Shown: positions 1 to 7,607 of the stretch, in pieces
Numbering within the stretch: the first letter of the stretch is position 1
Layout of the letters: the number at the start of each line of letters is the position of its first letter
Origin: Actinosynnema sp040640215
GTDB taxonomy: Bacteria; Actinomycetota; Actinomycetes; Mycobacteriales; Pseudonocardiaceae
Direction of reading: 5' to 3'
NCBI RefSeq assembly: GCF_040640215.1
Contig: NZ_JBFABG010000008.1
Span: 124,001-188,000, forward strand
DNA: 64,000 bases
Translations under genes and position numbers: made by a program
The notes under the pieces: generated by a model
Told to the model about the DNA's origin: nothing
Databases searched by the model: none
What the model saw: only the letters and a program-made list of their open reading frames with translations

Positions 1-167
1 ACCGCGCGCCGGCCGGTCAGCTTGCCGGAGCCCCGGTACGAGTGCTCGCCGTGGTCCGGCTCGGGCTCCATCGCCCGGTCGGTGCCGGGGTGCTCCTGCG
101 CGCGTCGGCGCTGGTCGTCCGGACGCGGGTACTCGTCCGGAGCGGTGGGGCTGTGCTGGTCGGCCAT
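1..167 (-). CDS. SDR family oxidoreductase, N-terminus only (cut by window edge)
   Basis: Only the first about 55 codons lie in the window; the gene runs off the left edge. The start is ATG at 167, preceded by a strong GGGAGGTG ribosome site. The visible protein begins MADQHSPTAPDEY, is rich in Asp, Glu, Pro and Arg, and reaches GSGKLTGRRA, which is where the glycine-rich NAD(P) motif would follow. A polar 40-50 residue leader ending in KLxGRxA is typical of the general-stress, glucose-dehydrogenase-like short-chain dehydrogenases (YhdF/YghA type). The catalytic Tyr-x-x-x-Lys cannot be checked because it lies outside the window. The family call rests on the leader and the K-L-T-G-R entry only. 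Confidence 0.7.
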   Translation of the reverse strand, partial: MADQHSPTAPDEYPRPDDQRRRAQEHPGTDRAMEPEPDHGEHSYRGSGKLTGRRA

Positions 168-468
168 GGTCGGGCACCTCCCGGTAGAGAACATCTCCCC
201 CAGCGTTCCCAGAAGCGGACAGGTCAACCCGATCCGGTCCCCGGCCCGCCGATCGGCGCGATCGCACGCCCGGAAGTGGCGTCCCGTGCGCCGTTCCAGA
301 CCTTCCCGCCGACGCCAGGACGTGCCCCGATCACGCTGGGCAACCAGCCGCCCGCCAAGCGGGCCCGTTCAGGCGACCCCCGTCTTGGTGGACATAGGGC
401 CGGTACCCCACCCATCACGGCCTCACCTCGTAGCGGTGCTCACCTTGATGCGTTATGCGGAGATCCGA
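168..468. other. Gene-free interval
   Basis: This stretch lies between two minus-strand genes. Open frames crossing it lack actinomycete codon bias and are shadows. I see no convincing hairpin or promoter beyond the ribosome site of the SDR gene. Confidence 0.5.
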
Positions 469-1125
469 TCAGGGGCCGGTTTTGCGGTGCGGTGCGGCGA
501 CCGGCTTGGACTGCGAGGAATTCTTCTCCCGCAGCACGATCGACAGCACCACCAGCACGCCCACCGAGAGGAACTCGCTCTGCCAGTTCTGCATCGACTG
601 GAACCAGAAGTCGCTGCTCGCGAGGAACTCGCCGACCGAGACGGGCGGCTTGCCGAGCAGGGCCTGCTGATCGTTGTACGCGGCGGTGCCGCCCAGCAGG
701 TGCAGCAGGAACGCCCCCGCGAACAGCCCGAGCAGCACGATCGACAGGCTGTGCTCGTAGAGGCGCAGCAGCAGCCCGCCACGGTGCACGGGTCCCGGCG
801 CGTCCGGGTCGTCGCTGCCCTGGCGGGACAACTTCTCCTCGTCGGCGTCGAGCGGTTTGGACTCCGCCGAACCGCGCTGCACCAGCCAGGCCGTCAGCAG
901 CGCGTAGGAGCCCATCTGGAGAAATTCCGACTCCCAGTTCTCGAACGTGGCTTCGACGAAGTCACCGCTGCCCAGGTAGGCCAGGTAGGACTGGGCCGGC
1001 TGCCCGTAGTCGGCCAGGTCCGCATTCTGCGCCTGCCAACCGAACACGCTCTGCAACACCAGGAACACCAGGAACGCGCCGAACATCACCAGCGCCAGTC
1101 CGTTGAGGGTCATCCACCGCCGCAT
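469..1125 (-). CDS. DUF6766-type membrane protein
   Basis: The protein has 218 residues when started at the ATG at 1125, which has an AAAGGAC site upstream; the frame stays open further upstream but without coding character. It opens with MRRWMTLNGLALVMFGAFLV. It has a hydrophobic N-terminal segment, a middle segment (ALLTAWLVQRGS), and two more hydrophobic segments (around residues 125-145 and 190-205). An internal repeat is visible: FENWESEFLQMGSYALL and MQNWQSEFLSVGVLVVL, each followed by a short charged tail (ESK, SQSK). This duplicated NWxSEFLxxG pattern is what I associate with the DUF6766 family of actinobacterial membrane proteins of unknown function. Nothing in the context suggests a role. 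Confidence 0.8.
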   Translation of the reverse strand: MRRWMTLNGLALVMFGAFLVFLVLQSVFGWQAQNADLADYGQPAQSYLAYLGSGDFVEATFENWESEFLQMGSYALLTAWLVQRGSAESKPLDADEEKLSRQGSDDPDAPGPVHRGGLLLRLYEHSLSIVLLGLFAGAFLLHLLGGTAAYNDQQALLGKPPVSVGEFLASSDFWFQSMQNWQSEFLSVGVLVVLSIVLREKNSSQSKPVAAPHRKTGP

Positions 1126-1376
1126 ACCCCGGCCCGTCCTTTCGCAAGGTGCACGCGCCGTTTTCCGGCGCGCGAACACCGGGCATACCACCGGGGCCAC
1201 CACGCCAACCCCCATGTCCGCAGAGCAGCCAGTACGGCGCTCCGAACGTATTCGCCGGCGGGCATCGAAATCCGGCGATCGCCCTGTCGAACACGTCGCT
1301 GTTGTCCTGTTCGACCTGCTTCCCACTTCGACCGATTCCGGTCGACGGCCCTCGATCACGGCCGACGCGGAGCGAT

Positions 1377-1406
1377 GCCCGACCGGTGAGGATCGACCGG
1401 CCGGGC
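1377..1406 (-). terminator. Hairpin after the secreted protein gene
   Basis: Arms GCCCGACCGGT (1377-1387) and ACCGGCCGGGC (1396-1406) pair with a single mismatch around an 8-nt loop. It sits 12 nt beyond the stop of the minus-strand secreted protein gene, so it is placed as its terminator. There is no U-tract, as is common in GC-rich actinomycetes. Confidence 0.55.
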
Positions 1407-1418
1407 ACCGCACTGCTA

Positions 1419-1829
1419 CTAGGCGTAGCCGGTCTGCCAGTCGTCGCAGTCGTCGAACCACGCCTCGGAGATGCAGGTGCGGAACTTGACCGCCCGGTTC
1501 TCACCGAAGTTGTGGTCGTACTTCACCGGCACGCCGACGGTCGCGACCCCGTAGTGCGTGCCGGTCTGCGCCTGACCGTTGACCTTGATGTACGCGTACT
1601 CCACGTACGGCACACCGTCGTGGTAGTTCGACTTCTTGGTGATGGTGAAGCTGTCGCCGTACGCGGTGAACTTCGTGCGCGCCACGAAGTGGCCATCGAT
1701 CATCAGGTCGCTGTAGGCGTCCTGGCTGAGCGCGGTCACCGGTTGGGCCGAGGCGGTGCCGGCGACGCCGGCGACTGCGGCGGCCACGGCGAAGAGGACC
1801 GCCGCGATGCGTACCCCCGTGGTTTTCAT
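1419..1829 (-). CDS. Small secreted protein of unknown function
   Basis: The product has 136 residues. Residues 1-28 form a clear Sec signal peptide: a Lys at position 2, a hydrophobic core (VLFAVAAAVAGVAG), then the cleavage motif TASA before QPV. The mature part is beta-rich with repeated YxxFTIT and YVEYAYIKVNG stretches and two close cysteines near the C-terminus (CISEAWFDDC), probably disulfide bonded outside the cell. The ribosome site AGGGGGAAG fits the ATG at 1829. I do not recognise the family. It resembles the many short exported proteins of actinomycetes that fold as a small beta sandwich, but that is an impression only. Confidence 0.75.
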   Translation of the reverse strand: MKTTGVRIAAVLFAVAAAVAGVAGTASAQPVTALSQDAYSDLMIDGHFVARTKFTAYGDSFTITKKSNYHDGVPYVEYAYIKVNGQAQTGTHYGVATVGVPVKYDHNFGENRAVKFRTCISEAWFDDCDDWQTGYA

Positions 1830-2111
1830 GTGTTCTTCCCCCTGGATCTGTTCGTGGACAACGTTCTCATCGGATCAGGACTGGTCCCACTGTGGCGGGG
1901 TGGTCTCGAATGGATCTGGGACGAGTCTGGGATCGTCCTGACCCGCACCCACGACGCTTGACCGAGCAGTTCGCGGAAGTGCCGGTGATCGCTGAACATC
2001 ACGTACCGCTGTACGACCAAGCTGTCGACTCCAGCCGGTTGCGTCAGGCAATCAGCCTAACTAGGGTGCCTTCGGCTGCGGTCCGCAGTCGGAATTGTCC
2101 TAGGGGGACAC

Positions 2112-2756
2112 ATGCCGCAATTGCTCAGGGTCCAGTGCTTCACCGTGTCGCGTGACGGGTTCGGTTCGGGCGAGGGGCAGACCTTGGAGCGGCCATTCGG
2201 CCACGCGGACCCCGCCACGATGTTCTCCTGGGCGGGTGCCACCGCGAGCTGGGCGAACCGCACCGAACCCGGCGGCACGCGCGGCCTGGACGACTACCTG
2301 ACCCGCGACATGCGCCACGGCATCGGCGCGGAGATCATGGGGCGCAACAAGTTCAGCCCCCAGCGGGGCCCTTGGGAGAACCACGAGTGGCAGGGCTGGT
2401 GGGGCGACAACCCGCCGTTCCACACGCCGGTCTTCGTGCTCACGCACCACGAACGCCCGTCCTTCACGCTGGCCGACACCACGTTCCACTTCCTCGACAC
2501 GACCCCGGCCGACGCGCTGGCACGCGCGAAGGAAGCCGCCGGCGGCCTGGACGTGCGCCTGGGCGGCGGGGTCACGACCATCCGCCAGTTCCTCGAAGCG
2601 GACCTGGTCGACACGATGCACGTCGCCGTCGCACCCGTCGACCTCGGCAGGGGCGAACGCCTGTGGGAGGACCACACCGAGCTCCTCGACCGCTTCCACC
2701 TGGAATCGTTGACCGGCCGCAGCGGAGTGACCCACCTGCTGTTCTGGAGGCGATGA
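2112..2756 (+). CDS. Dihydrofolate reductase-like protein (RibD C-terminal fold)
   Basis: The protein has 214 residues; the ATG at 2112 follows AGGGGG by a short spacer. It shows the layout of the RibD C-terminal/DHFR-fold family: an N-terminal strand (LLRVQCFTVSRDGF), a GWWGDNPPFHTPVFVLTHHERP segment, and the nucleotide-binding stretch LGGGVTTIRQFLEADLVDTMHV followed by P-V-D-L-G-R-G-E-R-L. The G-G-x-x-T-I-R-Q-F-L motif is the NADPH phosphate-binding helix of this family. These proteins are usually single-domain NADPH-dependent reductases of unknown substrate; true folate metabolism is not implied. The gene stands alone. A second, more distant member of the family lies at 4946. Confidence 0.88.
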   Translation: MPQLLRVQCFTVSRDGFGSGEGQTLERPFGHADPATMFSWAGATASWANRTEPGGTRGLDDYLTRDMRHGIGAEIMGRNKFSPQRGPWENHEWQGWWGDNPPFHTPVFVLTHHERPSFTLADTTFHFLDTTPADALARAKEAAGGLDVRLGGGVTTIRQFLEADLVDTMHVAVAPVDLGRGERLWEDHTELLDRFHLESLTGRSGVTHLLFWRR

Positions 2757-2807
2757 CCACCTTCTGACGACGGCTTCCGGCCCAGGGTGAACCCGCCTCA
2801 CCTCCTG

Positions 2808-2990
2808 GCCGCATTCCATGCGGAACACCGTGATGCTGTTACCGCCGATGCCGCCGCTCCAGTCCACGCACTGCCCGTTGGCCGCGCGGTATACCGGACC
2901 CGCGTAGGTCCCGTAGTCCCCGATGTCCTGCTGCCACTCGGACTCGTTCGACCTCCGCAGCCACCCGCCCACCCAGCGGCCGACGCAACA
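2808..2990 (-). pseudogene. Remnant of a spore-associated protein A-like secreted protein
   Basis: On the minus strand a short open stretch reads GDYGTYAGPVYRAANGQCVD followed by WSG, and ends in RMECG. The pattern Y-Y/T-YAGPVY...A-x-x-QCVDWxG...CG is the C-terminal signature of the spore-associated protein A (SapA) family of secreted actinomycete proteins. In intact members the protein stops just after the final Cys-Gly. Here the frame reads on without a stop into the neighbouring gene, and 16 codons above the GTG at 2972 there is an in-frame TAA, so no signal peptide or N-terminal half can be joined. I read it as a decayed gene. The alternative, a frameshifted but expressed gene, is not supported by any upstream signal sequence. 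Confidence 0.5.
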
Positions 2991-3461
2991 CCGGGCACGA
3001 GCATGTTGTCCGACAGGGGCTTACGGGAGCTGACAACACGTCCGAACAGGGCAGGACGCATGACGGGCACCTTCCGCGCGATGGCGGGCCGGTCCGGCCG
3101 GATTTCCCACACGACGTCGCACGAATGCGTTTCCGGCAGCCGGCTGCCCTCGTGGGAGACGACCCGCGAGTTCGTGCGGTCCTGCGGCGAGGGCGAAGCC
3201 GAGTGGCAGGAGCGGTTGCCCTTGGGCGGCGTGGCAGCGTTAAGGGCACCGGAGAGTTGCGTGACGACGGCTTTCACGACATGCATGGTGAAATGAAAAA
3301 AGGTGGACGACGTCGGCGAGCCGTTCTTCCCGTCGTCCCGTCCCCTCTACTTCCTGGCGCGGGTCCAAACCTGAGCGATCTGATTCCACCGCACCTCGGC
3401 AGGCCCCGTCGGAGAACATCCCACCACCAGAGGCGCAGGTCTTTCGCCTGCTGTTACGGAA
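2991..3461. other. Gene-free interval, possibly decayed DNA
   Basis: This interval lies between the SapA-like remnant and the terminator of the glutamate-cysteine ligase gene. The open frames present have no consistent codon bias and no recognisable motif. Some of it may be the degraded upstream half of the SapA-like gene. Confidence 0.4.
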
Positions 3462-3509
3462 ACGCCGTGCGGCGCGACCAAGCCATGGCTCGGCCGCGCC
3501 GCACGGCGT
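3462..3509 (-). terminator. Long perfect hairpin terminator
   Basis: A perfect 15-bp inverted repeat, ACGCCGTGCGGCGCG (3462-3476) and CGCGCCGCACGGCGT (3495-3509), flanks an 18-nt loop. It starts 12 nt beyond the stop of the minus-strand ligase gene and is very likely its terminator. Confidence 0.75.
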
Positions 3510-3521
3510 GACGGTCCGGTC

Positions 3522-4673
3522 TCAGGACTTCGCGCGCAGGGCGGCGGGCATGGCCGAAGAGCTTTCAGCGCACCCGGTCAAGGTCTGCGCGGCCAGGTCG
3601 TGCACCGCTCCCGACACGTCGGCGTCGCGGAACGCCTGGTGCTGGCGGTCCGAGCCGGTGCCGTCCCGGTCCAGTGCCGCCAAGAGGCGTTCGACCAGCT
3701 CCAGGTCACCGCTCGCGCGCAGCGCGTCGTGCACCACCTCGCGGAGCCGGTCGACCAGCGGGCGCGCGGGTACCAGCCGACCCGAGTACACGTCGAGCGC
3801 CTGGCCGGCCAGACCGTCCCGGGCCGCGCGCCACGACGCCGCGCGCAGCCATTCCGCGGGGACCGGCGAGGCTCGCACGCCGCGGTGCAGATCGGCCAGG
3901 GCGGTGGTCACCAGCGCGCGGGTCAAGGCGGCCAGCAGGACGGCTTCGTCCGCCGTGGCGGCCACGTCGGAGACGCGGACCTCGACCGTGGGCAGCCGGG
4001 AGGACGGCCGGACGTCCCAGTACACCATCCGCTCGTCGCGGGCCGCGCCCGACTCCGTGAGCATGGCGGTGGTCCGCTCGTAGTGCTCCAGCGACTCGAA
4101 GTACGGCGGCGGACCGGCGGACGGCCAGCGCGACCACACCACCGAGCGCCAACTCGCGTAACCGGTGTCGCGCCCCTGCGCGTACCGCGAGTTCGCGGTG
4201 AGCAGGCTGAGCACGGGCAGCCACGGCCGGAGGTGGTTGCAGACCTGCAAGGCGATCTCCGGGTCCTCGACACCGACGTGCACGTGGCAGCCGCAGATGG
4301 ACTGCTCCTCGGCCAGCAGTCGGTAGTCCTCGTGCAGGCGTTGGTACCGGAGGTCGTCGCTGAGCTCGGACCTCGGCCCGCCGAACGGGGGTGCGCCGAT
4401 CGCCAGGAGTCGCGCCCCGGCCCGGCGGGCCGACTCCGCGGCGACCGAGCGCAGACCCCGCAGTTGCTCCAGCGCTTCGGTCATGTCGTGGCACACGGCG
4501 GTGTTCGTCTCGACCTGCGCGGCGGACAACTCGGTGTCGAGCACGACGCCGAAACCGTCTTTCGCGTACTCCGCGACCTGTTCTCCTTGTGCGACAGGCC
4601 GCCCGGTGTCCGGGTGGACAAGCAAGAACTCCTCTTCGACGCCGAACGTCGGTACCGTGTGGTGCGCGTCCAT
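3522..4673 (-). CDS. Carboxylate-amine ligase, YbdK/GCS2 family
   Basis: The protein has 383 residues; the ATG at 4673 follows GGAGGG with a 5-nt gap (the TTG just before it is not needed). The N-terminus MDAHHTVPTFGVEEEFLLV carries the G-V-E-E-E-F metal and glutamate-binding strand of the glutamate-cysteine ligase 2 family. Later landmarks are the SICGCHVHVGV strand, the NSRYAQGRDTGYASWR region and the PTVEVRVSD strand, all characteristic of YbdK-type enzymes. Members form amide bonds between a carboxylate (often glutamate) and an amine with ATP. Actinomycetes make mycothiol rather than glutathione, so the physiological product here is uncertain; weak gamma-glutamylcysteine synthesis is the only activity shown for some homologues. 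The gene is monocistronic and closes with a strong hairpin. Confidence 0.9.
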   Translation of the reverse strand: MDAHHTVPTFGVEEEFLLVHPDTGRPVAQGEQVAEYAKDGFGVVLDTELSAAQVETNTAVCHDMTEALEQLRGLRSVAAESARRAGARLLAIGAPPFGGPRSELSDDLRYQRLHEDYRLLAEEQSICGCHVHVGVEDPEIALQVCNHLRPWLPVLSLLTANSRYAQGRDTGYASWRSVVWSRWPSAGPPPYFESLEHYERTTAMLTESGAARDERMVYWDVRPSSRLPTVEVRVSDVAATADEAVLLAALTRALVTTALADLHRGVRASPVPAEWLRAASWRAARDGLAGQALDVYSGRLVPARPLVDRLREVVHDALRASGDLELVERLLAALDRDGTGSDRQHQAFRDADVSGAVHDLAAQTLTGCAESSSAMPAALRAKS

Positions 4674-4945
4674 CAAGACCCTCCAGGCGACAGGGGTTCA
4701 CGGAGTACCCGGTTTCGCGAAATCCAAGCCCATTCGCGCCGACCGGTCGTCCGCCGCACACCAGCGCCCCAGGTCCCCTCACCCAGCATGGCTCATTTCG
4801 GCGACCGAAGTGGACTCACCATCGACCGGCCCCGGGACGATGCTGAAAGAACGACCACCGATCTGCCCCCGAGCTGACCAGCGGTTCGACACCGATCGTC
4901 ACGAAGTTGCGCCGAACTCGCCCCGGTTTGGCAGTCTGTACAGCT

Positions 4946-5512
4946 ATGGGAACGCTGACCTATGGCTTGAACGTCTCAGTGGACGGTTACACCGCCGACG
5001 CGAACGGCGGTCTCGACTGGAGCACGCCGGACGACGAACTGCACCAGTACTGGAACGACCGGACCGGGGACGTCGCACTGTCGCTGTACGGGCGGAAGTT
5101 GTACGAGCTGATGTCGGCCCACTGGCCGACTGCCGGCGACGCACCCGACGTGTCCCCGGTGGAGGCCGAGTACGCGCGGCTGTGGCTCGCGATGCCGAAG
5201 GTGGTCTTCTCGCAGACCCTGGAGTCGGTCGACTGGAACTCCAGGGTGGAGCGGGGAGACGTGGTCGAGGTCGCGAAGAGGCTCAAGGCCGAGACCGAGG
5301 GCCTGATGGAGGTGGGCGGTGCCACGCTCGCCGCGCCCCTGATCAGGGCCGGCCTCGTGGACGAGTTCCACATCCTGGTCACGCCGGTCGCGATCGGCGG
5401 CGGCACGCCGTTCTTCCCGTCGCTGGACAGGTGGTTGACGCTGGAGCTGGTGGGGAACCGCACCTTCCGGTCGGGCGCGGTCCTGCTGCGCTACAAATCC
5501 GTGCGCGCCTAG
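4946..5512 (+). CDS. Dihydrofolate reductase family protein (YyaP/YwjB type)
   Basis: The protein has 188 residues if started at the ATG at 4946. The frame is open to 4907, but MGTLTYGLNVSVDGY is the classical N-terminus of the family (strand then S-V-D-G-Y/F). It continues with TGDVALSLYGRKLYELM, a substrate and NADPH-binding segment (G-R-K/T-x-Y-E), the KVVFSQTLESVDWNS strand, and MEVGGATLAAPLIRAGLVDE, the G-G-x-x-L nucleotide loop, followed by PVAIGGGTPFF. These are NADPH-dependent reductases of the RibD C-terminal/DHFR fold with mostly unknown substrates. No Shine-Dalgarno sequence is evident. A perfect hairpin follows the stop by a few bases, so the gene is probably monocistronic. Confidence 0.9.
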   Translation: MGTLTYGLNVSVDGYTADANGGLDWSTPDDELHQYWNDRTGDVALSLYGRKLYELMSAHWPTAGDAPDVSPVEAEYARLWLAMPKVVFSQTLESVDWNSRVERGDVVEVAKRLKAETEGLMEVGGATLAAPLIRAGLVDEFHILVTPVAIGGGTPFFPSLDRWLTLELVGNRTFRSGAVLLRYKSVRA

Positions 5513-5517
5513 GAGAT

Positions 5518-5536
5518 GCCGACGAGGCTCGTCGGC
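5518..5536 (+). terminator. Compact perfect hairpin
   Basis: Arms GCCGACGA and TCGTCGGC pair perfectly around GGC, starting 6 nt after the DHFR-like stop codon. The position and stability suggest a terminator. Confidence 0.6.
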
Positions 5537-5688
5537 GTCGATCGGCTCGACGTCCAGCCGGAACCCTCCACTCCGTCACCGGTGTGGGTCGGGCATCCTT
5601 TGAGGCGGCATGCCGCCCGCGAGACGCGTCACGACCGCGCCGGCGACGTCCAGGGAACAACCCGTGACCCGACACACCAGGGATGACA

Positions 5689-6894
5689 ATGAGGCCGCTG
5701 ACCTTCAACGACGACAAGGGCAACGAACTGGACTGGCTCCCGGGTGGCCCTCACTCCGCCTACGACGCGTTCCGGGAGTTCATCGACCGGCACCGCGCCG
5801 ACGACAACGCGTCGTTCTTCGTCGAGGACGAGGAGAACGAAGAAGCGCTGTTGCTCATGTTCAATTCCGGGATCATCTGCCGGGCCAAGGGGGTGCAGGA
5901 CTCGCGAAGCGAGTACTTCCTCGTCACGGACGGCGATGACTACAGCACCCTGACCGACAACTTCATCCTTGGCGGCTTCACCGCGCTCGATGACCACGGC
6001 CCTTGGCTGCCGGACATCGCCGCCCTGCTGCGCGCGCGACTGCGATACGAGTTCGACGAGTCGGTGTTGCGGCGCACCCACCCGCGCGAGTTGCGCCGTC
6101 GACTGGAGATCCTGACCCGCGTCGACGGGCGCGAACCCACGACCGCCGCCGGCACCACCCACTTCGGCTACGGCAACGGCGAGGGCGACACCGTCAACGC
6201 CTGGTTCACCGCAGACGGACGCGGCCTGGTCGTCACCTTCGACCACACCAGCCCACTCGACTGCTCCAACGACCCCCACGCCCAGGCCGCCCTCTACGAC
6301 GGCGTACCGGCAGACCTCCTCCACCCGGCGAAAAACGCACCGGAAACCGACACCACGCGCAACGTCCCCCACCCCGACGGCGGCACCCTCGTCGCCGCCA
6401 CCGGCATCTTCACCCTCTCCGGCCCCTGCGCCATGGCCGACGGCCTGGTCGCCCGGTTGCAGGAAGCCCAGACCACCCTTGAGGACATCAGGGTCGCCCA
6501 CCCACTGGAGGACTTCCTCGCGACCGAGGACTTCACCCCCGCCACCGTCGCCCAAGCGGCACAGTGGTGGAGCGCCGAGGACATCGCGAAAGGCTTCGCC
6601 GCGACCAGCGCACTCGCCCAAGAGCAGTTCACGACCGCGCCACTCGACCAGGAGAAGCTGACCCGCTTCCGCCGGATCTGGGCGGACTCCGGGTGCAACG
6701 ACCGCTGGGGGGTGCACTACGTCCTCCTCGACGGCTGGACGCTCGACGAGGTGGGCGACGCGCGCGACGAACTCCTGGCACTGGTCCGGTCGCTCGGACT
6801 TGAGATCGTCGACGCACCACCGGGAGCCGCCGACGGCGAGGTGTGGGTTCGCACCGACCCCCGCGTCGACGCCGAACTCAAGAACTGGTCGTGA
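5689..6894 (+). CDS. Hypothetical protein, multi-domain, possibly immunity-like
   Basis: The protein has 401 residues from the ATG at 5689; an ATG at 5683 also opens the frame but lies too close to the AGGG ribosome site. I do not recognise it. It reads as three segments. Residues 1-110 begin RPLTFNDDKGNELDWLPGGP and carry an acidic ENEEALLLMF strand. A middle part (about 135-255) includes HFGYGNGEGDTVNAWF and GRGLVVTFDHTSPLD. A C-terminal part (about 265-401) has alternating helix and strand. There is no signal peptide or membrane segment. Composition and the strand pattern in the first two segments resemble cytosolic immunity proteins of polymorphic toxin systems, but no toxin gene is adjacent. 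A second unknown gene follows after 26 nt in the same direction, suggesting an operon. Confidence 0.6.
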   Translation: MRPLTFNDDKGNELDWLPGGPHSAYDAFREFIDRHRADDNASFFVEDEENEEALLLMFNSGIICRAKGVQDSRSEYFLVTDGDDYSTLTDNFILGGFTALDDHGPWLPDIAALLRARLRYEFDESVLRRTHPRELRRRLEILTRVDGREPTTAAGTTHFGYGNGEGDTVNAWFTADGRGLVVTFDHTSPLDCSNDPHAQAALYDGVPADLLHPAKNAPETDTTRNVPHPDGGTLVAATGIFTLSGPCAMADGLVARLQEAQTTLEDIRVAHPLEDFLATEDFTPATVAQAAQWWSAEDIAKGFAATSALAQEQFTTAPLDQEKLTRFRRIWADSGCNDRWGVHYVLLDGWTLDEVGDARDELLALVRSLGLEIVDAPPGAADGEVWVRTDPRVDAELKNWS

Positions 6895-6920
6895 CCGGTC
6901 ACGACGTCGAGGACGAGGTC

Positions 6921-7562
6921 ATGGCGAAACCGAAGCGCACCAAGAGGAAGCGGCCTCCGGCAGCCGCTCCGCAGGAGACCTTCGCGAACGCGCTGGGGCG
7001 ACCGGTCGACAGCGCCGAGGCCCGGGTGGTGATCGACGCGTTGGGCGGCGTCCACGAGGTCCGCCTCCTCCCCCACTCGACTTCGCGCTATGACCCCGAC
7101 CTCGCGCGGACCGTCGCCTGGGACTTCCCCTCCGCACCTCCCGCGAACCGCTGGACGGCCACGCACATCGGCGTCCGGGACGACACCGTCGTGTGGATCA
7201 CCGTGTCTGCGGCACTCGTCGACGGGGTGGCCGGCGACCGGGGAGTCTTCCTGCGGCTGCCCGAGGGCGATGAGGAGATCTTCCGTCCCCGGGGAGAGGA
7301 CTGGAACCGGGCTCCCGCGATCGTCCGGCGCGGAGCGGCGTACCTGCTCGACCTCGACGTCGGGCAGGGCCACTGGGACGGCAACTACAAGTTCCCCCTC
7401 ACACCGCGTCAGGCGAGGAGTGTGCGGGCGGACCCCCTGCTGTACCGCGAGGTGTGGGACGGCCTCGTCCGGATCTGCCAGTCCAGGCGCTTCTTCGACA
7501 ACCCGGCGACGCTGCCCGACGACGCGCAGGCCGTCATCGACGCCCGCTGCGGACGCGGCTGA
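6921..7562 (+). CDS. Hypothetical protein
   Basis: The protein has 213 residues from the ATG at 6921, preceded by GAGGACGAGG. The start MAKPKRTKRKRPPAAAPQET is a strongly basic tail that may bind nucleic acid or be unstructured. The body is alpha/beta with VVIDALGGVHEVRLLPHSTS, THIGVRDDTVVWITVSAALV and a Trp/Phe-rich C-terminal third. I see no signal peptide, membrane segment or known catalytic motif. It lies 26 nt after the preceding unknown gene and is likely co-transcribed with it. Codon use matches its neighbours, so it is a real gene, but I cannot name a family. Confidence 0.7.
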   Translation: MAKPKRTKRKRPPAAAPQETFANALGRPVDSAEARVVIDALGGVHEVRLLPHSTSRYDPDLARTVAWDFPSAPPANRWTATHIGVRDDTVVWITVSAALVDGVAGDRGVFLRLPEGDEEIFRPRGEDWNRAPAIVRRGAAYLLDLDVGQGHWDGNYKFPLTPRQARSVRADPLLYREVWDGLVRICQSRRFFDNPATLPDDAQAVIDARCGRG

Positions 7563-7607
7563 CGGCTGACAGCCCGCCGACGCCGGAAGCCGGGACTTCC
7601 CCGGTCC

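Noticed and set aside
22..1389. Long plus-strand open frame of 455 codons over the left end
   Set aside because: It lies opposite the DUF6766 gene and the SDR start, has Arg/Ser/Pro-rich composition typical of an antisense frame in GC-rich DNA, and shows no domain.
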